This document shows positions 9,138 through 16,992 of a stretch of 64,000 nucleotides of DNA, piece by piece (the first letter of the stretch is position 1; every line of letters begins with the position of its first letter). The stretch is from Vibrio splendidus (GTDB taxonomy: Bacteria > Pseudomonadota > Gammaproteobacteria > Enterobacterales > Vibrionaceae). A program made the position numbers and the translations under genes. The stretch is taken from positions 3,782,001 through 3,846,000 of the forward strand of contig NZ_AP025508.1 in NCBI RefSeq assembly GCF_024347615.1. The letters are read 5' to 3'. The notes under the pieces were generated by a model, which was not told the origin of the DNA, did no database searches, and was given only the letters and a program-made list of their open reading frames with translations.

Positions 9138-9203
9138 GTCTCACTTTGAGACAACAATGTCTTCAGCTCGTATTAACCTAATTTAGGTCGGTATCGAGCA
9201 ATA

Positions 9204-9240
9204 AAAAAAGAGCAGCCATTAGCTGCTCTTTCTGTTTTTA
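9204..9240. terminator. Bidirectional terminator between tpx and uvrD
   Basis: AAAGAGCAGC, loop, GCTGCTCTTT with an A-run before and a T-rich tract after. It serves both convergent genes. Confidence 0.88.
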
Positions 9241-9308
9241 TACGGATTACTTTTCAATGCTGAATAGTTTCAGATATCGAACTGTTTTCTACATGCTGAA
9301 GTAGCAGA

Positions 9309-11483
9309 TTACAACTGTTCTAAACGAGCATAAGCCGTTACTAACCACTTGATGCCTTCACCGTTAAACGCGACTTGAACTCGGCTCTGCGGGCCACTTC
9401 CCTCGAAATTGATGATAGTGCCTTCACCAAACTTAGGGTGCTTAACGCGAGAACCCAAACTAAAACCTGTTTCGTTAAAGTTCTCTTTCACGGCGGTTTG
9501 GCTAAAGCGGCCACTGCTTGCAGGACGGCTCACTTGCGCTTTCATACGAACCTCATCCAGACATGTCTCTGGTAGTTCACGAATAAAGCGTGATGGTTTG
9601 TGGTACTTGTCCTGACCGTACAAACGACGCATCTCAGCGTAAGTGATGTAAAGCTTCTCCATCGCACGCGTCATGCCTACGTAACACAGGCGACGCTCTT
9701 CTTCTAAGCGCCCTGCTTCTTCTGCAGACATCTGGCTTGGGAACATACCCTCTTCCACACCCACCATGAAGACCATCGGGAACTCTAGGCCTTTAGCGCT
9801 GTGCAGAGTCATTAACTGAACCGCATCATCAAACTCATCAGCTTGGCCTTCGCCCGCTTCCAAAGCCGCATGAGTTAAGAATGCTGTTAGCATGCTCATT
9901 TCATCCGCTTCTTCTGGTTTTTCAAACTGACGCGTTGCCGTTACTAATTCTTCCAAGTTCTCAATACGTGCCTTCGACTTCTCGCCCTTCTCTTGCTCGT
10001 ACATCGCAAACAAGCCCGACGATTTGATCACGTGGTCGGTTTGCTCATGAAGCCTCAGTTCTATCGTGTCATCTTCAAGCGCATTGATAAGCTCGATAAA
10101 GCGGCTCAATGCACCCGCAGCACGGCCTGGGAGCACTTGCTCTTCTATCAGAGCAATACTGGCTTGCCACATGGTTGCACCACGGTCACGCGCCGCAAGG
10201 CGAATCGTTTCTAACGTTTTATCGCCCAAGCCACGAGTCGGCGTATTGACGACACGTTCGAATGCCGCATCATTGCTGCGGTTACTCATTAAGCGCAGGT
10301 AGCTCAAGGCATCTCTGATTTCTTGACGCTCGAAGAATCGCATGCCGCCATAGATTCGGTAAGGTAGACCACCTTGAATCAAAGCTTCTTCAAGAACACG
10401 CGATTGGGCGTTATTACGATACAGCATCGCGGTATCTTCTAGCGCACCGCCTTTCTCTTGCCACTCTTTGATTTTGCTGACCGTGAAACGCGCTTCATCT
10501 AGCTCGTTATAAGCCGAGTACACAGAGATTGGCTCGCCATCGTTGCCATCGGTCCACAGCTCTTTACCCATACGCTCAGTGTTGTTCGAGATAAGCTCGT
10601 TCGACGCCTGCAGAATGGTTTTGGTTGAACGGTAGTTTTGTTCGAGTCGAACCGTTGAAGCTCCTGGGAATTCATCCAAGAACTTCTGAATATTTTCAAT
10701 CTTGGCACCACGCCAGCCATAGATAGATTGGTCATCATCACCCACGATCATCACGCGACAATCCGGGCCCGCCATCATACGTAACCAAGCGTATTGGATA
10801 TTGTTGGTATCTTGAAATTCGTCGACAAGGATATGCTTGAAGCGAGCTTGGTAGTGCTCTCGGATGTGTTTCTTATCGCGCAATAGTTCATGCGATCTCA
10901 ACAAGATTTCCGCAAAGTCGACCAAGCCAGCACGGTCACATGCTTCTTGGTAAGCAGAATAGATCTTTAACCACGTTTGAGTTATTGGATCATGGTAGGC
11001 GTCGATGTGATTTGGGCGTAATCCCTCGTCTTTCTTGCCATTGATCCACCAAGAAGCTTGTTTTGCAGGCCACTGCTTTTCATCAAGGTTTTGCGCCTTG
11101 ATTAAACGACGTAGCAAACGAATCTGATCATCTGAATCAATGATCTGGAAATCTTCTGGCAGTTTTGCATCTAGGTAGTGAGCACGAAGGATGCGGTGAC
11201 AAATACCGTGGAAGGTACCGTTCCACATACCCGACGAGCTACCCATCATCAACTCTTCAATACGACCACGCATCTCTGCTGCCGCTTTGTTGGTGAAGGT
11301 AACCGACATGATAGAGAACGGCGATGCTTGCTCTACGCTTTGCAGCCAAGCGATGCGATGCACCAACACTCGCGTTTTACCACTGCCAGCACCTGCCAGA
11401 ATAAGTAGGTTTTCTAAAGGTGCTGCGACCGCCTCACGTTGTTTATCGTTTAGGCCATCGAGTAAAAGCGAAGGATCTATCAT
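9309..11483 (-). CDS. uvrD: DNA helicase II UvrD
   Basis: 724-residue superfamily 1 3'-5' helicase acting in nucleotide excision repair and mismatch repair. Walker A AGAGSGKT is at residues 30-37. The Walker B/DEFQDTN motif, the QNYRST motif, TLHSAKGLEFPMVF and the VGMTRA motif follow in order. The C-terminal 50 residues (GSRVKHPKFGEGTIINFEG) form the Tudor-like tail found in UvrD. Length is the usual 720-730. The start at 11483 (MIDPSLLLDGLN) matches the family. A LexA-like site lies just upstream. Confidence 0.97.
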   Translation of the reverse strand: MIDPSLLLDGLNDKQREAVAAPLENLLILAGAGSGKTRVLVHRIAWLQSVEQASPFSIMSVTFTNKAAAEMRGRIEELMMGSSSGMWNGTFHGICHRILRAHYLDAKLPEDFQIIDSDDQIRLLRRLIKAQNLDEKQWPAKQASWWINGKKDEGLRPNHIDAYHDPITQTWLKIYSAYQEACDRAGLVDFAEILLRSHELLRDKKHIREHYQARFKHILVDEFQDTNNIQYAWLRMMAGPDCRVMIVGDDDQSIYGWRGAKIENIQKFLDEFPGASTVRLEQNYRSTKTILQASNELISNNTERMGKELWTDGNDGEPISVYSAYNELDEARFTVSKIKEWQEKGGALEDTAMLYRNNAQSRVLEEALIQGGLPYRIYGGMRFFERQEIRDALSYLRLMSNRSNDAAFERVVNTPTRGLGDKTLETIRLAARDRGATMWQASIALIEEQVLPGRAAGALSRFIELINALEDDTIELRLHEQTDHVIKSSGLFAMYEQEKGEKSKARIENLEELVTATRQFEKPEEADEMSMLTAFLTHAALEAGEGQADEFDDAVQLMTLHSAKGLEFPMVFMVGVEEGMFPSQMSAEEAGRLEEERRLCYVGMTRAMEKLYITYAEMRRLYGQDKYHKPSRFIRELPETCLDEVRMKAQVSRPASSGRFSQTAVKENFNETGFSLGSRVKHPKFGEGTIINFEGSGPQSRVQVAFNGEGIKWLVTAYARLEQL

Positions 11484-11498
11484 TGGATATGCTCACTA

Positions 11499-11514
11499 CT
11501 GGGTATTTATACAT
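11499..11514. promoter_or_regulatory. Possible LexA (SOS) box upstream of uvrD
   Basis: CTGGGTATTTATACAT matches 12 of 16 positions of the enterobacterial LexA consensus and sits 16 bases before the uvrD start. uvrD is an SOS gene in E. coli. The outer ACAG half is degenerate, so this is a candidate only. Confidence 0.45.
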
Positions 11515-11690
11515 AAAAGCTGATTATAACCTAAACACTAGGCTGCGTTTAGGATAATAAGAAGAAAAAACAATCAAAAAATAACATCATATAATCAGCA
11601 ACTTAATAGCTAATACATCATTAATATTGATATTTTTTATAATGCAGTGAAATTATTTCCGAGTTCTTCCTATCCTTTTTAGTAAGCAAG

Positions 11691-11718
11691 TTAACAACTT
11701 ATTAACCTGCGATATAAA
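11691..11718 (+). promoter_or_regulatory. Candidate sigma-70 promoter of the bufferin operon
   Basis: TTAACA, 16-base spacer, TATAAA lies about 30 bases before the first gene of the operon. No operator palindrome is apparent. In other bacteria related operons are run by ECF sigma factors, and none is encoded nearby. Confidence 0.4.
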
Positions 11719-11747
11719 AATACTATTAAGTCCTAGAGGGAATGACT

Positions 11748-12008
11748 ATGAAAAATTCTAATCTTGCTGTTACAGCTGCAATCACAAGTGTACTAGCGTT
11801 CGGCGGTGCAGTTCTTACATCAGCACCTGCGGAAGCAGCAGCAAAAGAGAAATGCTACGGCGTTGCAAAAGCTGGCCAAAATGATTGTGCAACCAAAACA
11901 AGTTCATGTGCGGGTACAGCCAAAGAAGACAACCAATCCGATGCATTCGTGGTCGTTCCTAAAGGACTGTGTGGCAAATTATCAGGTGGTAACACTCAAT
12001 CATCATAA
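11748..12008 (+). CDS. bufA: BufA1-type bufferin precursor (DUF2282)
   Basis: 86-residue secreted precursor peptide. It has a Sec signal peptide ([18 protein letters not shown]… cleaved near APAEA) and a short core with four cysteines at 36, 47, 54 and 75, within KEKCYG, GQNDC, TSSCAG and KGLCGK. These spacings fit the DUF2282 family, described as bufferins: ribosomally made peptides whose cysteines are modified by an MNIO enzyme and which bind copper in the periplasm. The modifying enzyme and partners follow directly. The start at 11748 is preferred to the ATG at 11742 because AGAGGG lies seven bases before it. Metal and modification in this species are inferred from the family. Confidence 0.88.
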   Translation: MKNSNLAVTAAITSVLAFGGAVLTSAPAEAAAKEKCYGVAKAGQNDCATKTSSCAGTAKEDNQSDAFVVVPKGLCGKLSGGNTQSS

Positions 12009-12025
12009 TTGAGCTGCTTAGTATG

Positions 12026-12048
12026 GTGAGCTGACATTCAGCTCACCT
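12026..12048 (+). promoter_or_regulatory. Intercistronic stem-loop between bufA and bufB
   Basis: GGTGAGCTGA, loop CAT, TCAGCTCACC: ten perfect pairs, no T-run. It sits between the small precursor gene and its modifying enzyme. It is placed to stabilise the precursor message or partly block transcription, so that precursor outnumbers enzyme. Confidence 0.6.
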
Positions 12049-12072
12049 CCACTTCCTATTAGGAGAATCGTT

Positions 12073-12933
12073 GTGACTCAAACTCTTCATCCCAACGCAG
12101 GGGTTGGCCTTAGAACACCGCACTTGGACTTCTTTAGCCAAAACCCAGCTTTAGTGAGTTGGTTAGAGGTGCACAGCGAGAACTACTTTTTAGCTCAATC
12201 ACCGCAACGTCAACAACTGAGAGAGATTCGCCACGCACACAACATAAGTTGTCACGGCGTTGGATTGTCGCTAGGTTCTGTTGAGCGCATCAATCAACAT
12301 CATCTGATGCAGTTAAAAGACCTGATTGATGATATCGAGCCCTTCTTGGTTTCTGATCATCTAAGCTGGAGTCAGACCGGCGGTCATTACTTCAATGACT
12401 TGTTACCGCTGCCTTATACCGAAGAGGCGTTAGAAGTCTTCTGCCGCAATGTCATCGAGGTTCAAGACGGCCTGCAACGCCCTATGCTGATTGAGAACCC
12501 ATCGAGTTACCTTGCCTTCAAGCATTCAACCATCCCAGAGTGGGAATTTTTGGCCGAGGTACAGAAGCGCACCGAATGTCGCCTCTTACTCGATTTCAAT
12601 AATATTTTTGTCTCATCTTTTAATCATGGTTTCAGCTGTGAAAAGTACTTAAGCGGAATTCCTGCAGACAAAGTGGAAGAGATTCACTTGGCAGGTTTTA
12701 CCAAAAAGAAACTCGAACAAGGTGAGATCTGGATAGACACCCACAGTAAACCTGTCTGTGACGAAGTGTGGAAACTCTACACTGACTGGATAGCACAACA
12801 TGGGTTGCGCCATACCTTGATTGAGTGGGATTTAGATATCCCAGAGCCACAAATTTTATTGACTGAAGCAACCAAAGCCAGCGATATCTTGTATCAACAC
12901 GACAAGTTCAACCAGAGGAGTCGCGCATCATGA
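12073..12933 (+). CDS. bufB: MNIO-family RiPP-modifying enzyme BufB (DUF692)
   Basis: 286-residue TIM-barrel protein of the multinuclear non-heme iron oxidative family (DUF692). Family members use clustered iron ions and oxygen to remodel cysteines of a precursor peptide, giving thiooxazole-type rings in bufferins. Candidate metal ligands lie in conserved blocks: LEVHSENYF (His34, Glu36, Asn37), SDHLSW, IENPSSY, LLDFNNIF, EIHLAGF, WIDTHSKPV and IEWDLD. The GTG start at 12073 is supported by AGGAG seven bases upstream. Its stop overlaps the next start by four bases (ATGA), so it is translationally coupled to bufC. Substrate is the DUF2282 peptide just upstream, by context. Confidence 0.9.
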   Translation: MTQTLHPNAGVGLRTPHLDFFSQNPALVSWLEVHSENYFLAQSPQRQQLREIRHAHNISCHGVGLSLGSVERINQHHLMQLKDLIDDIEPFLVSDHLSWSQTGGHYFNDLLPLPYTEEALEVFCRNVIEVQDGLQRPMLIENPSSYLAFKHSTIPEWEFLAEVQKRTECRLLLDFNNIFVSSFNHGFSCEKYLSGIPADKVEEIHLAGFTKKKLEQGEIWIDTHSKPVCDEVWKLYTDWIAQHGLRHTLIEWDLDIPEPQILLTEATKASDILYQHDKFNQRSRAS

Positions 12934-13697
12934 GCCACTCTTTAACTAATGTGCAATCGGAGTTTGCTAACGCCCTACGCTATCAAAACAATGGTGAGCA
13001 CTGCGACATAGTGAGCGACCATTTTACTGATGAGCAACGCATCCAGATTTACCGCAACAACTTTGTGATTAGCTTGAGCGAAGTACTGGCAGCAACCTAC
13101 CCACTCACTGAAATGCTGGTTGGTGAAGAGTGCTTCCAACAAATGGCTCGTCAACATGTCTTAAGTTATCCATCAACCTCTGGTGATGTCAGTGGTTACG
13201 GTGAACACTTTGAACAAACTATCCAAGCCTTTCCTGCGGTTATCGAGGCTGCACCTTATCTCGCTGAAGTGGCTTTGTATGAATGGCAAAAAGATAGCTT
13301 GGTGAGATGCGTTTCAGAATCACATGTCGACCAACGTCCTCTTTCTCGTTTAGCTGATGTACCGCAAGAACAACAAGGCGCTTTAGTCTTTCATCTCAAA
13401 GATTCAATAACGCTAATTAATTCTAGCTATACGATTATCGCGCTTGAGCAGGCTATCTATCAGCAACAACTCGATGGGTTAGACATCAACCAACCTGAAT
13501 TTGGGGTGTTAATCCGAGCGGAAAATTCACAGATTGAGAGCCATCGTTTGACGCAAGAAAGCCACCAACTATTAACCGAATTTCAATCGGGTCAAACGCT
13601 CTCAGCGATAGACCCTTTACTACTACAACATCTGAATACTGTCATGGCACTGAACGTCATCTCAGGCTTTTCAATCAATGCCGAATTGGAGACATAA
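12930..13697 (+). CDS. bufC: BufC-type MNIO partner protein (DUF2063)
   Basis: 255-residue protein whose N-terminal 100 residues are the DUF2063 domain (FANALRYQNNGEHCDIVSDHF, then RIQIYRNNFVISLSEVL and TYPLTEMLVGEECF). The remainder is a less conserved alpha/beta region. In RiPP clusters of this kind DUF2063 proteins act as recognition partners that present the precursor to the MNIO enzyme. The four-base overlap with bufB supports a complex. No signal peptide is seen, so modification should be cytoplasmic, before export. Confidence 0.88.
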   Translation: MSHSLTNVQSEFANALRYQNNGEHCDIVSDHFTDEQRIQIYRNNFVISLSEVLAATYPLTEMLVGEECFQQMARQHVLSYPSTSGDVSGYGEHFEQTIQAFPAVIEAAPYLAEVALYEWQKDSLVRCVSESHVDQRPLSRLADVPQEQQGALVFHLKDSITLINSSYTIIALEQAIYQQQLDGLDINQPEFGVLIRAENSQIESHRLTQESHQLLTEFQSGQTLSAIDPLLLQHLNTVMALNVISGFSINAELET

Positions 13698-13698
13698 T

Positions 13699-14157
13699 AT
13701 GGATAACAACACAGTCACGAACATGATGGCTCAATACGACAGTTTGATTGAGAAATCACAGGCACTTTTTGTTCCCGTACTACTTCTGTTTTGTCGCCTA
13801 TGGGTGGCATGGGTCTTCTTTAATTCAGGACTCACCAAAATAGCCACTTGGGATAGCACCCTTTACTTGTTTGAATTGGAATACCAAGTGCCTCTTTTGC
13901 CTTGGGAGTTGGCCGCTTACATGGGTACCGCAGCTGAATTGATTCTGCCGGTATTCTTAGCGCTTGGCTTGTTAACCCGACCAATGGCTGCAGTGCTGTT
14001 CGTTTTCAATATCATGGCCGTCGTGTCATACCCTGTATTGTGGGCGCAAGGCTTCTATGATCATCAGCTTTGGGGATTAATGATTCTTATCGTCGTGGTA
14101 TGGGGAGCAGGACCATTTTCATTGGATAGAATCTTAAAAGCGCAGTTCAAAAGCTAA
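13699..14157 (+). CDS. DoxX-family membrane protein BufD
   Basis: 152-residue membrane protein with four hydrophobic helices (VLLLFCRLWVAWVFFNSG, LAAYMGTAAELILPVFLA, MAAVLFVFNIMAVVSYP, LWGLMILIVVVWGAG), typical of DoxX. DoxX proteins are frequent last members of bufferin operons; their role is unproven, with redox or quinone-linked recycling proposed. The start at 13699 lies two bases after the bufC stop and has GGAGA upstream; an earlier in-frame ATG at 13678 is inside bufC. A terminator follows. Confidence 0.88.
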   Translation: MDNNTVTNMMAQYDSLIEKSQALFVPVLLLFCRLWVAWVFFNSGLTKIATWDSTLYLFELEYQVPLLPWELAAYMGTAAELILPVFLALGLLTRPMAAVLFVFNIMAVVSYPVLWAQGFYDHQLWGLMILIVVVWGAGPFSLDRILKAQFKS

Positions 14158-14200
14158 AGCTCTTTTCCATAGCCTCTAAATTTACATAGGTCCAAAACGC

Positions 14201-14232
14201 AAAAAACCACTCAATTGAGTGGTTTCTTTTTA
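14201..14232. terminator. Bidirectional terminator after the bufferin operon
   Basis: AAACCACTCAATTGAGTGGTTT flanked by an A-run and CTTTTT, between two convergent transcription units. Confidence 0.88.
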
Positions 14233-14243
14233 TCTGGAATAAA

Positions 14244-14525
14244 CTACTTGTTTAGAAAAGCTTGTAGCTCTTCAGCAGAGATACCTTGCTCGGCTAGCTC
14301 TTTTGCTAGTAGCTGAACTTGTTCACCTTTACGAGATTCAACCACGCGTTGAAATTGGTAAATGATATCTCGCAAAGTATCAATTGGAACTTGTTTTGCC
14401 GCACTGCGAATACGCTCTTCACTTTGGTTTCCTAGCTCTTTAAGCAATTTACCAAACATGACCTTTTCAGGTGCATCTTCCATTTGTTCTAAGATGCGCG
14501 CCATTTCGTAGGTTGTTAATGACAT
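14244..14525 (-). CDS. Small helical protein resembling the H-NS oligomerisation region
   Basis: 93 residues, almost entirely alpha-helical by composition, with no cysteine, signal peptide or membrane segment. The part from residue 48 (DTLRDIIYQFQRVVESRK, then LLAKELAEQGISAEELQAFL) runs in parallel with the N-terminal dimerisation and linker part of Vibrio H-NS, including the closing GI-x-x-E-x-L. The C-terminal DNA-binding motif of H-NS is absent. It could be a diverged H-NS-like modulator or an unrelated helical protein; I do not assign a function. It is a single gene sharing a terminator with the bufferin operon. Confidence 0.6.
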   Translation of the reverse strand: MSLTTYEMARILEQMEDAPEKVMFGKLLKELGNQSEERIRSAAKQVPIDTLRDIIYQFQRVVESRKGEQVQLLAKELAEQGISAEELQAFLNK

Positions 14526-14627
14526 TACAGTATTTTCCGTTGGGGACTAACGTTTCAATGAGTGACAAATATACCATGTTTTAACGTTTCGCAAACCGCC
14601 ATTTGTATATTTTGTCACCCTTGAGAC

Positions 14628-15827
14628 TTATGCCTTAGCAAACGTCGTGTGCCACGACTTACCCGCTTTGCTCGCAAGTACTAACAATGCAGGAACAATA
14701 AGGAACATTTGCAGAGCAATCATCACTTGAGACGTTAAATCAAGACGTTGCATCGTACCAACAAGCAGTCCAGAACCGCTCATTTGGAACAAGCCAAGCA
14801 ACGCAGCTGCGGTACCCGCACGGTCACCAAAAGGTTCAAGTGCCTTACCGGCTGCAGCACCAAGAATCCAAGCGAAGCCAACTGAAGATAGAAAAATCGG
14901 CAGTATGAATGCGATCGCGCTAGCATGCTCAGCAAGCACCAACATAACCACACCCGCTAAGCCAAGCGTTGAAATACCGACAACCAATGCTTTGTAAGTA
15001 CCAAAACGGTCCATGAACTTCGGTGCCGTGAATGCAGCCGTGATGTTGATAACCGCGTTGATACCAAACCAGAAGGTAAATTCGTTCATCGTCAAACCTA
15101 GGTTTTCCATCAACACAACAGGTGCAGAGGTAACGTAAGCAAGAATGACCGCCATCGCCATCAAGCATAAGGTTGCATGGAAGATAAATGATGGTGTTTT
15201 CAATACCGACCAGTAACGCTCAAGTTTGAACACCGCGACCTTTTCTGTCGCTGGGTTAGACTCTTTCATTTGGAAAAACAAAATGGTGCCAACCACAACA
15301 GCGAAAACAGCCATAAAGCTAAAGTTCGAGCGCCAGCCAAACTGTTGAGTTAACCAAGCACCCAGAATCGGTGCTAGTGCAGGAATAAAGCAAATGGCAC
15401 CATTGAGGTAACTGATCATGCGGCCACTTTTTTCCGGGCCAAATAGATCGCGAACCGTCGCAAAGGCTGCTACAGAAGTCGCACAAGCTCCTAAGCCTTG
15501 TAGCAGCCGAGCTATTAGCATCATATCAATCGATTGAGCTGCCCACGCCAAGCAAGCACTCAATGCATAGATACTAACACCTCCCAATGCAACGGTTCGA
15601 CGTCCTAACTTATCAGCCAAAGGGCCTGCAAATAATTGCCCGACACCCATGGCGAATAAAAACCAAGTAATCGTATCTTGTGCTAGTGCGTGTTCCACGT
15701 GAAACGCTGTTGAAATTTGTGGCAGAGCTGGAAGATAAATATCTATAGCCAGAGGGCTAAATAGAACCAGCATTGCCAATAAAGCAACCTGCAGTTTACT
15801 AGGGGTTGGAAGCGCGTTAGAAGGCAC
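14628..15827 (-). CDS. Bcr/CflA-family MFS multidrug exporter
   Basis: About 399 residues with twelve hydrophobic helices. The Bcr/CflA pattern begins at LAMLVLFSPLAIDIYLPALP, and the MFS loop motif GPLADKLGRRTVALGG lies between helices 2 and 3. Family members expel drugs such as bicyclomycin or chloramphenicol by proton antiport. The GTG at 15827 (VPSNALPTPSK) is chosen because GGAG lies six bases before it and because an upstream extension would overlap the divergent LysR gene. The divergent arrangement suggests that LysR protein controls it. Confidence 0.9.
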   Translation of the reverse strand: MPSNALPTPSKLQVALLAMLVLFSPLAIDIYLPALPQISTAFHVEHALAQDTITWFLFAMGVGQLFAGPLADKLGRRTVALGGVSIYALSACLAWAAQSIDMMLIARLLQGLGACATSVAAFATVRDLFGPEKSGRMISYLNGAICFIPALAPILGAWLTQQFGWRSNFSFMAVFAVVVGTILFFQMKESNPATEKVAVFKLERYWSVLKTPSFIFHATLCLMAMAVILAYVTSAPVVLMENLGLTMNEFTFWFGINAVINITAAFTAPKFMDRFGTYKALVVGISTLGLAGVVMLVLAEHASAIAFILPIFLSSVGFAWILGAAAGKALEPFGDRAGTAAALLGLFQMSGSGLLVGTMQRLDLTSQVMIALQMFLIVPALLVLASKAGKSWHTTFAKA

Positions 15828-15928
15828 AAGATTCTCCGAATGAGTTAATTTAGGTGCATAATAACCAACTAAAGATATGAACAAAAATGGCATATACTCA
15901 TTAGCATTATTCCAAATAGGAAACTCAC

Positions 15929-16870
15929 ATGAATATCGAGAAACTATCACGCCTCGACCTCAATCTATTGGTTTGCTTGCAGGTGCTGATGGAAGAGCTG
16001 AGTGTCACTCGCACCGCACATCGATTATGCTTGAGCCAATCGGCTGTGAGTAAGTCGCTAGCCAAGCTTCGTGAACAATTTAATGACCCCCTTTTCACAC
16101 GAAGTGCTCATGGCCTACGACCAACACCGAAAGCTGTTTTCCTTAAGCCTCGGTTAGAAACGTTGATCAACCAACTTGATGTTCTCACTCAACCTGAGAC
16201 ATTCATTCCCAACAATAGCGACCACAGCTTTCACATTGCTGCCGTTGAGAGTGTTTACCCGCTGATTCTTCCTCACTTCTTACCGGCGATATTTCGACAA
16301 GCACCTAAGGTTAATATCAACACCCATGCGTGGACCGAACAAACCTTTAAGAAGCTACAGCTTGGTGAGTTAGATATCGGACTCACAGGCAAAGACATCG
16401 ACATCAACGACGCGCGCTTAACCATGCTGCCGCCAGACGACATCTGCGAACAAGAGATCTACCGTGATGCACAAATGTGTGTGTTAAGACGCAACCACCC
16501 TGCTCTGAGTGGCAAATGGGATCTAGAAACCTATCTAGCCCAGCGTCATGTACAAGTAAGGTGTGATGGTAACGACCGCTGGCTGCTCGACTACAAACTG
16601 GCTGATCTTGGTCATCAGAGAGATATCGCTATTTCTGTTCCAGACTTCAATAGTGCAGCAAGCTTGTGTACCTATACCGACTTTGTGTTTACCGCACCAA
16701 GCCACTTTACTTACCTCGTTGCTAAACAACTCGACTTAGTGGTTGTGCCTTTACCAATGGAATTTCCTCCGATGGCATACACTCTGTTTTGGCACCGTGA
16801 CAGAGAAAATGACCCAGCGTTAACTTGGCTACGAGATATCATCAAAGAAAAAACTCTGCACCTTAGATAA
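15929..16870 (+). CDS. LysR-family transcriptional regulator
   Basis: 313 residues. The N-terminal winged helix-turn-helix (LDLNLLVCLQVLMEELSVTR, then SQSAVSKSLAKLREQF and the family phrase DPLFTRSAHGLRPTPKA) belongs to the LeuO/NodD-like branch. The rest is the two-lobed substrate-binding domain. AGGAA lies seven bases before the ATG. Its target is probably the divergent MFS exporter across the 101-base gap; this is inferred from position only. Confidence 0.92.
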   Translation: MNIEKLSRLDLNLLVCLQVLMEELSVTRTAHRLCLSQSAVSKSLAKLREQFNDPLFTRSAHGLRPTPKAVFLKPRLETLINQLDVLTQPETFIPNNSDHSFHIAAVESVYPLILPHFLPAIFRQAPKVNINTHAWTEQTFKKLQLGELDIGLTGKDIDINDARLTMLPPDDICEQEIYRDAQMCVLRRNHPALSGKWDLETYLAQRHVQVRCDGNDRWLLDYKLADLGHQRDIAISVPDFNSAASLCTYTDFVFTAPSHFTYLVAKQLDLVVVPLPMEFPPMAYTLFWHRDRENDPALTWLRDIIKEKTLHLR

Positions 16871-16992
16871 AAATGGCGTACAGCGTTTGCAGCAAACGAA
16901 CAAAAGCGCTAGCTTATTGACCTAATAAGTCCCCTCGCATGTATATCGACTGTGAGTGTTAACAAGGACCCTAACAATAAGGATAAACACAG

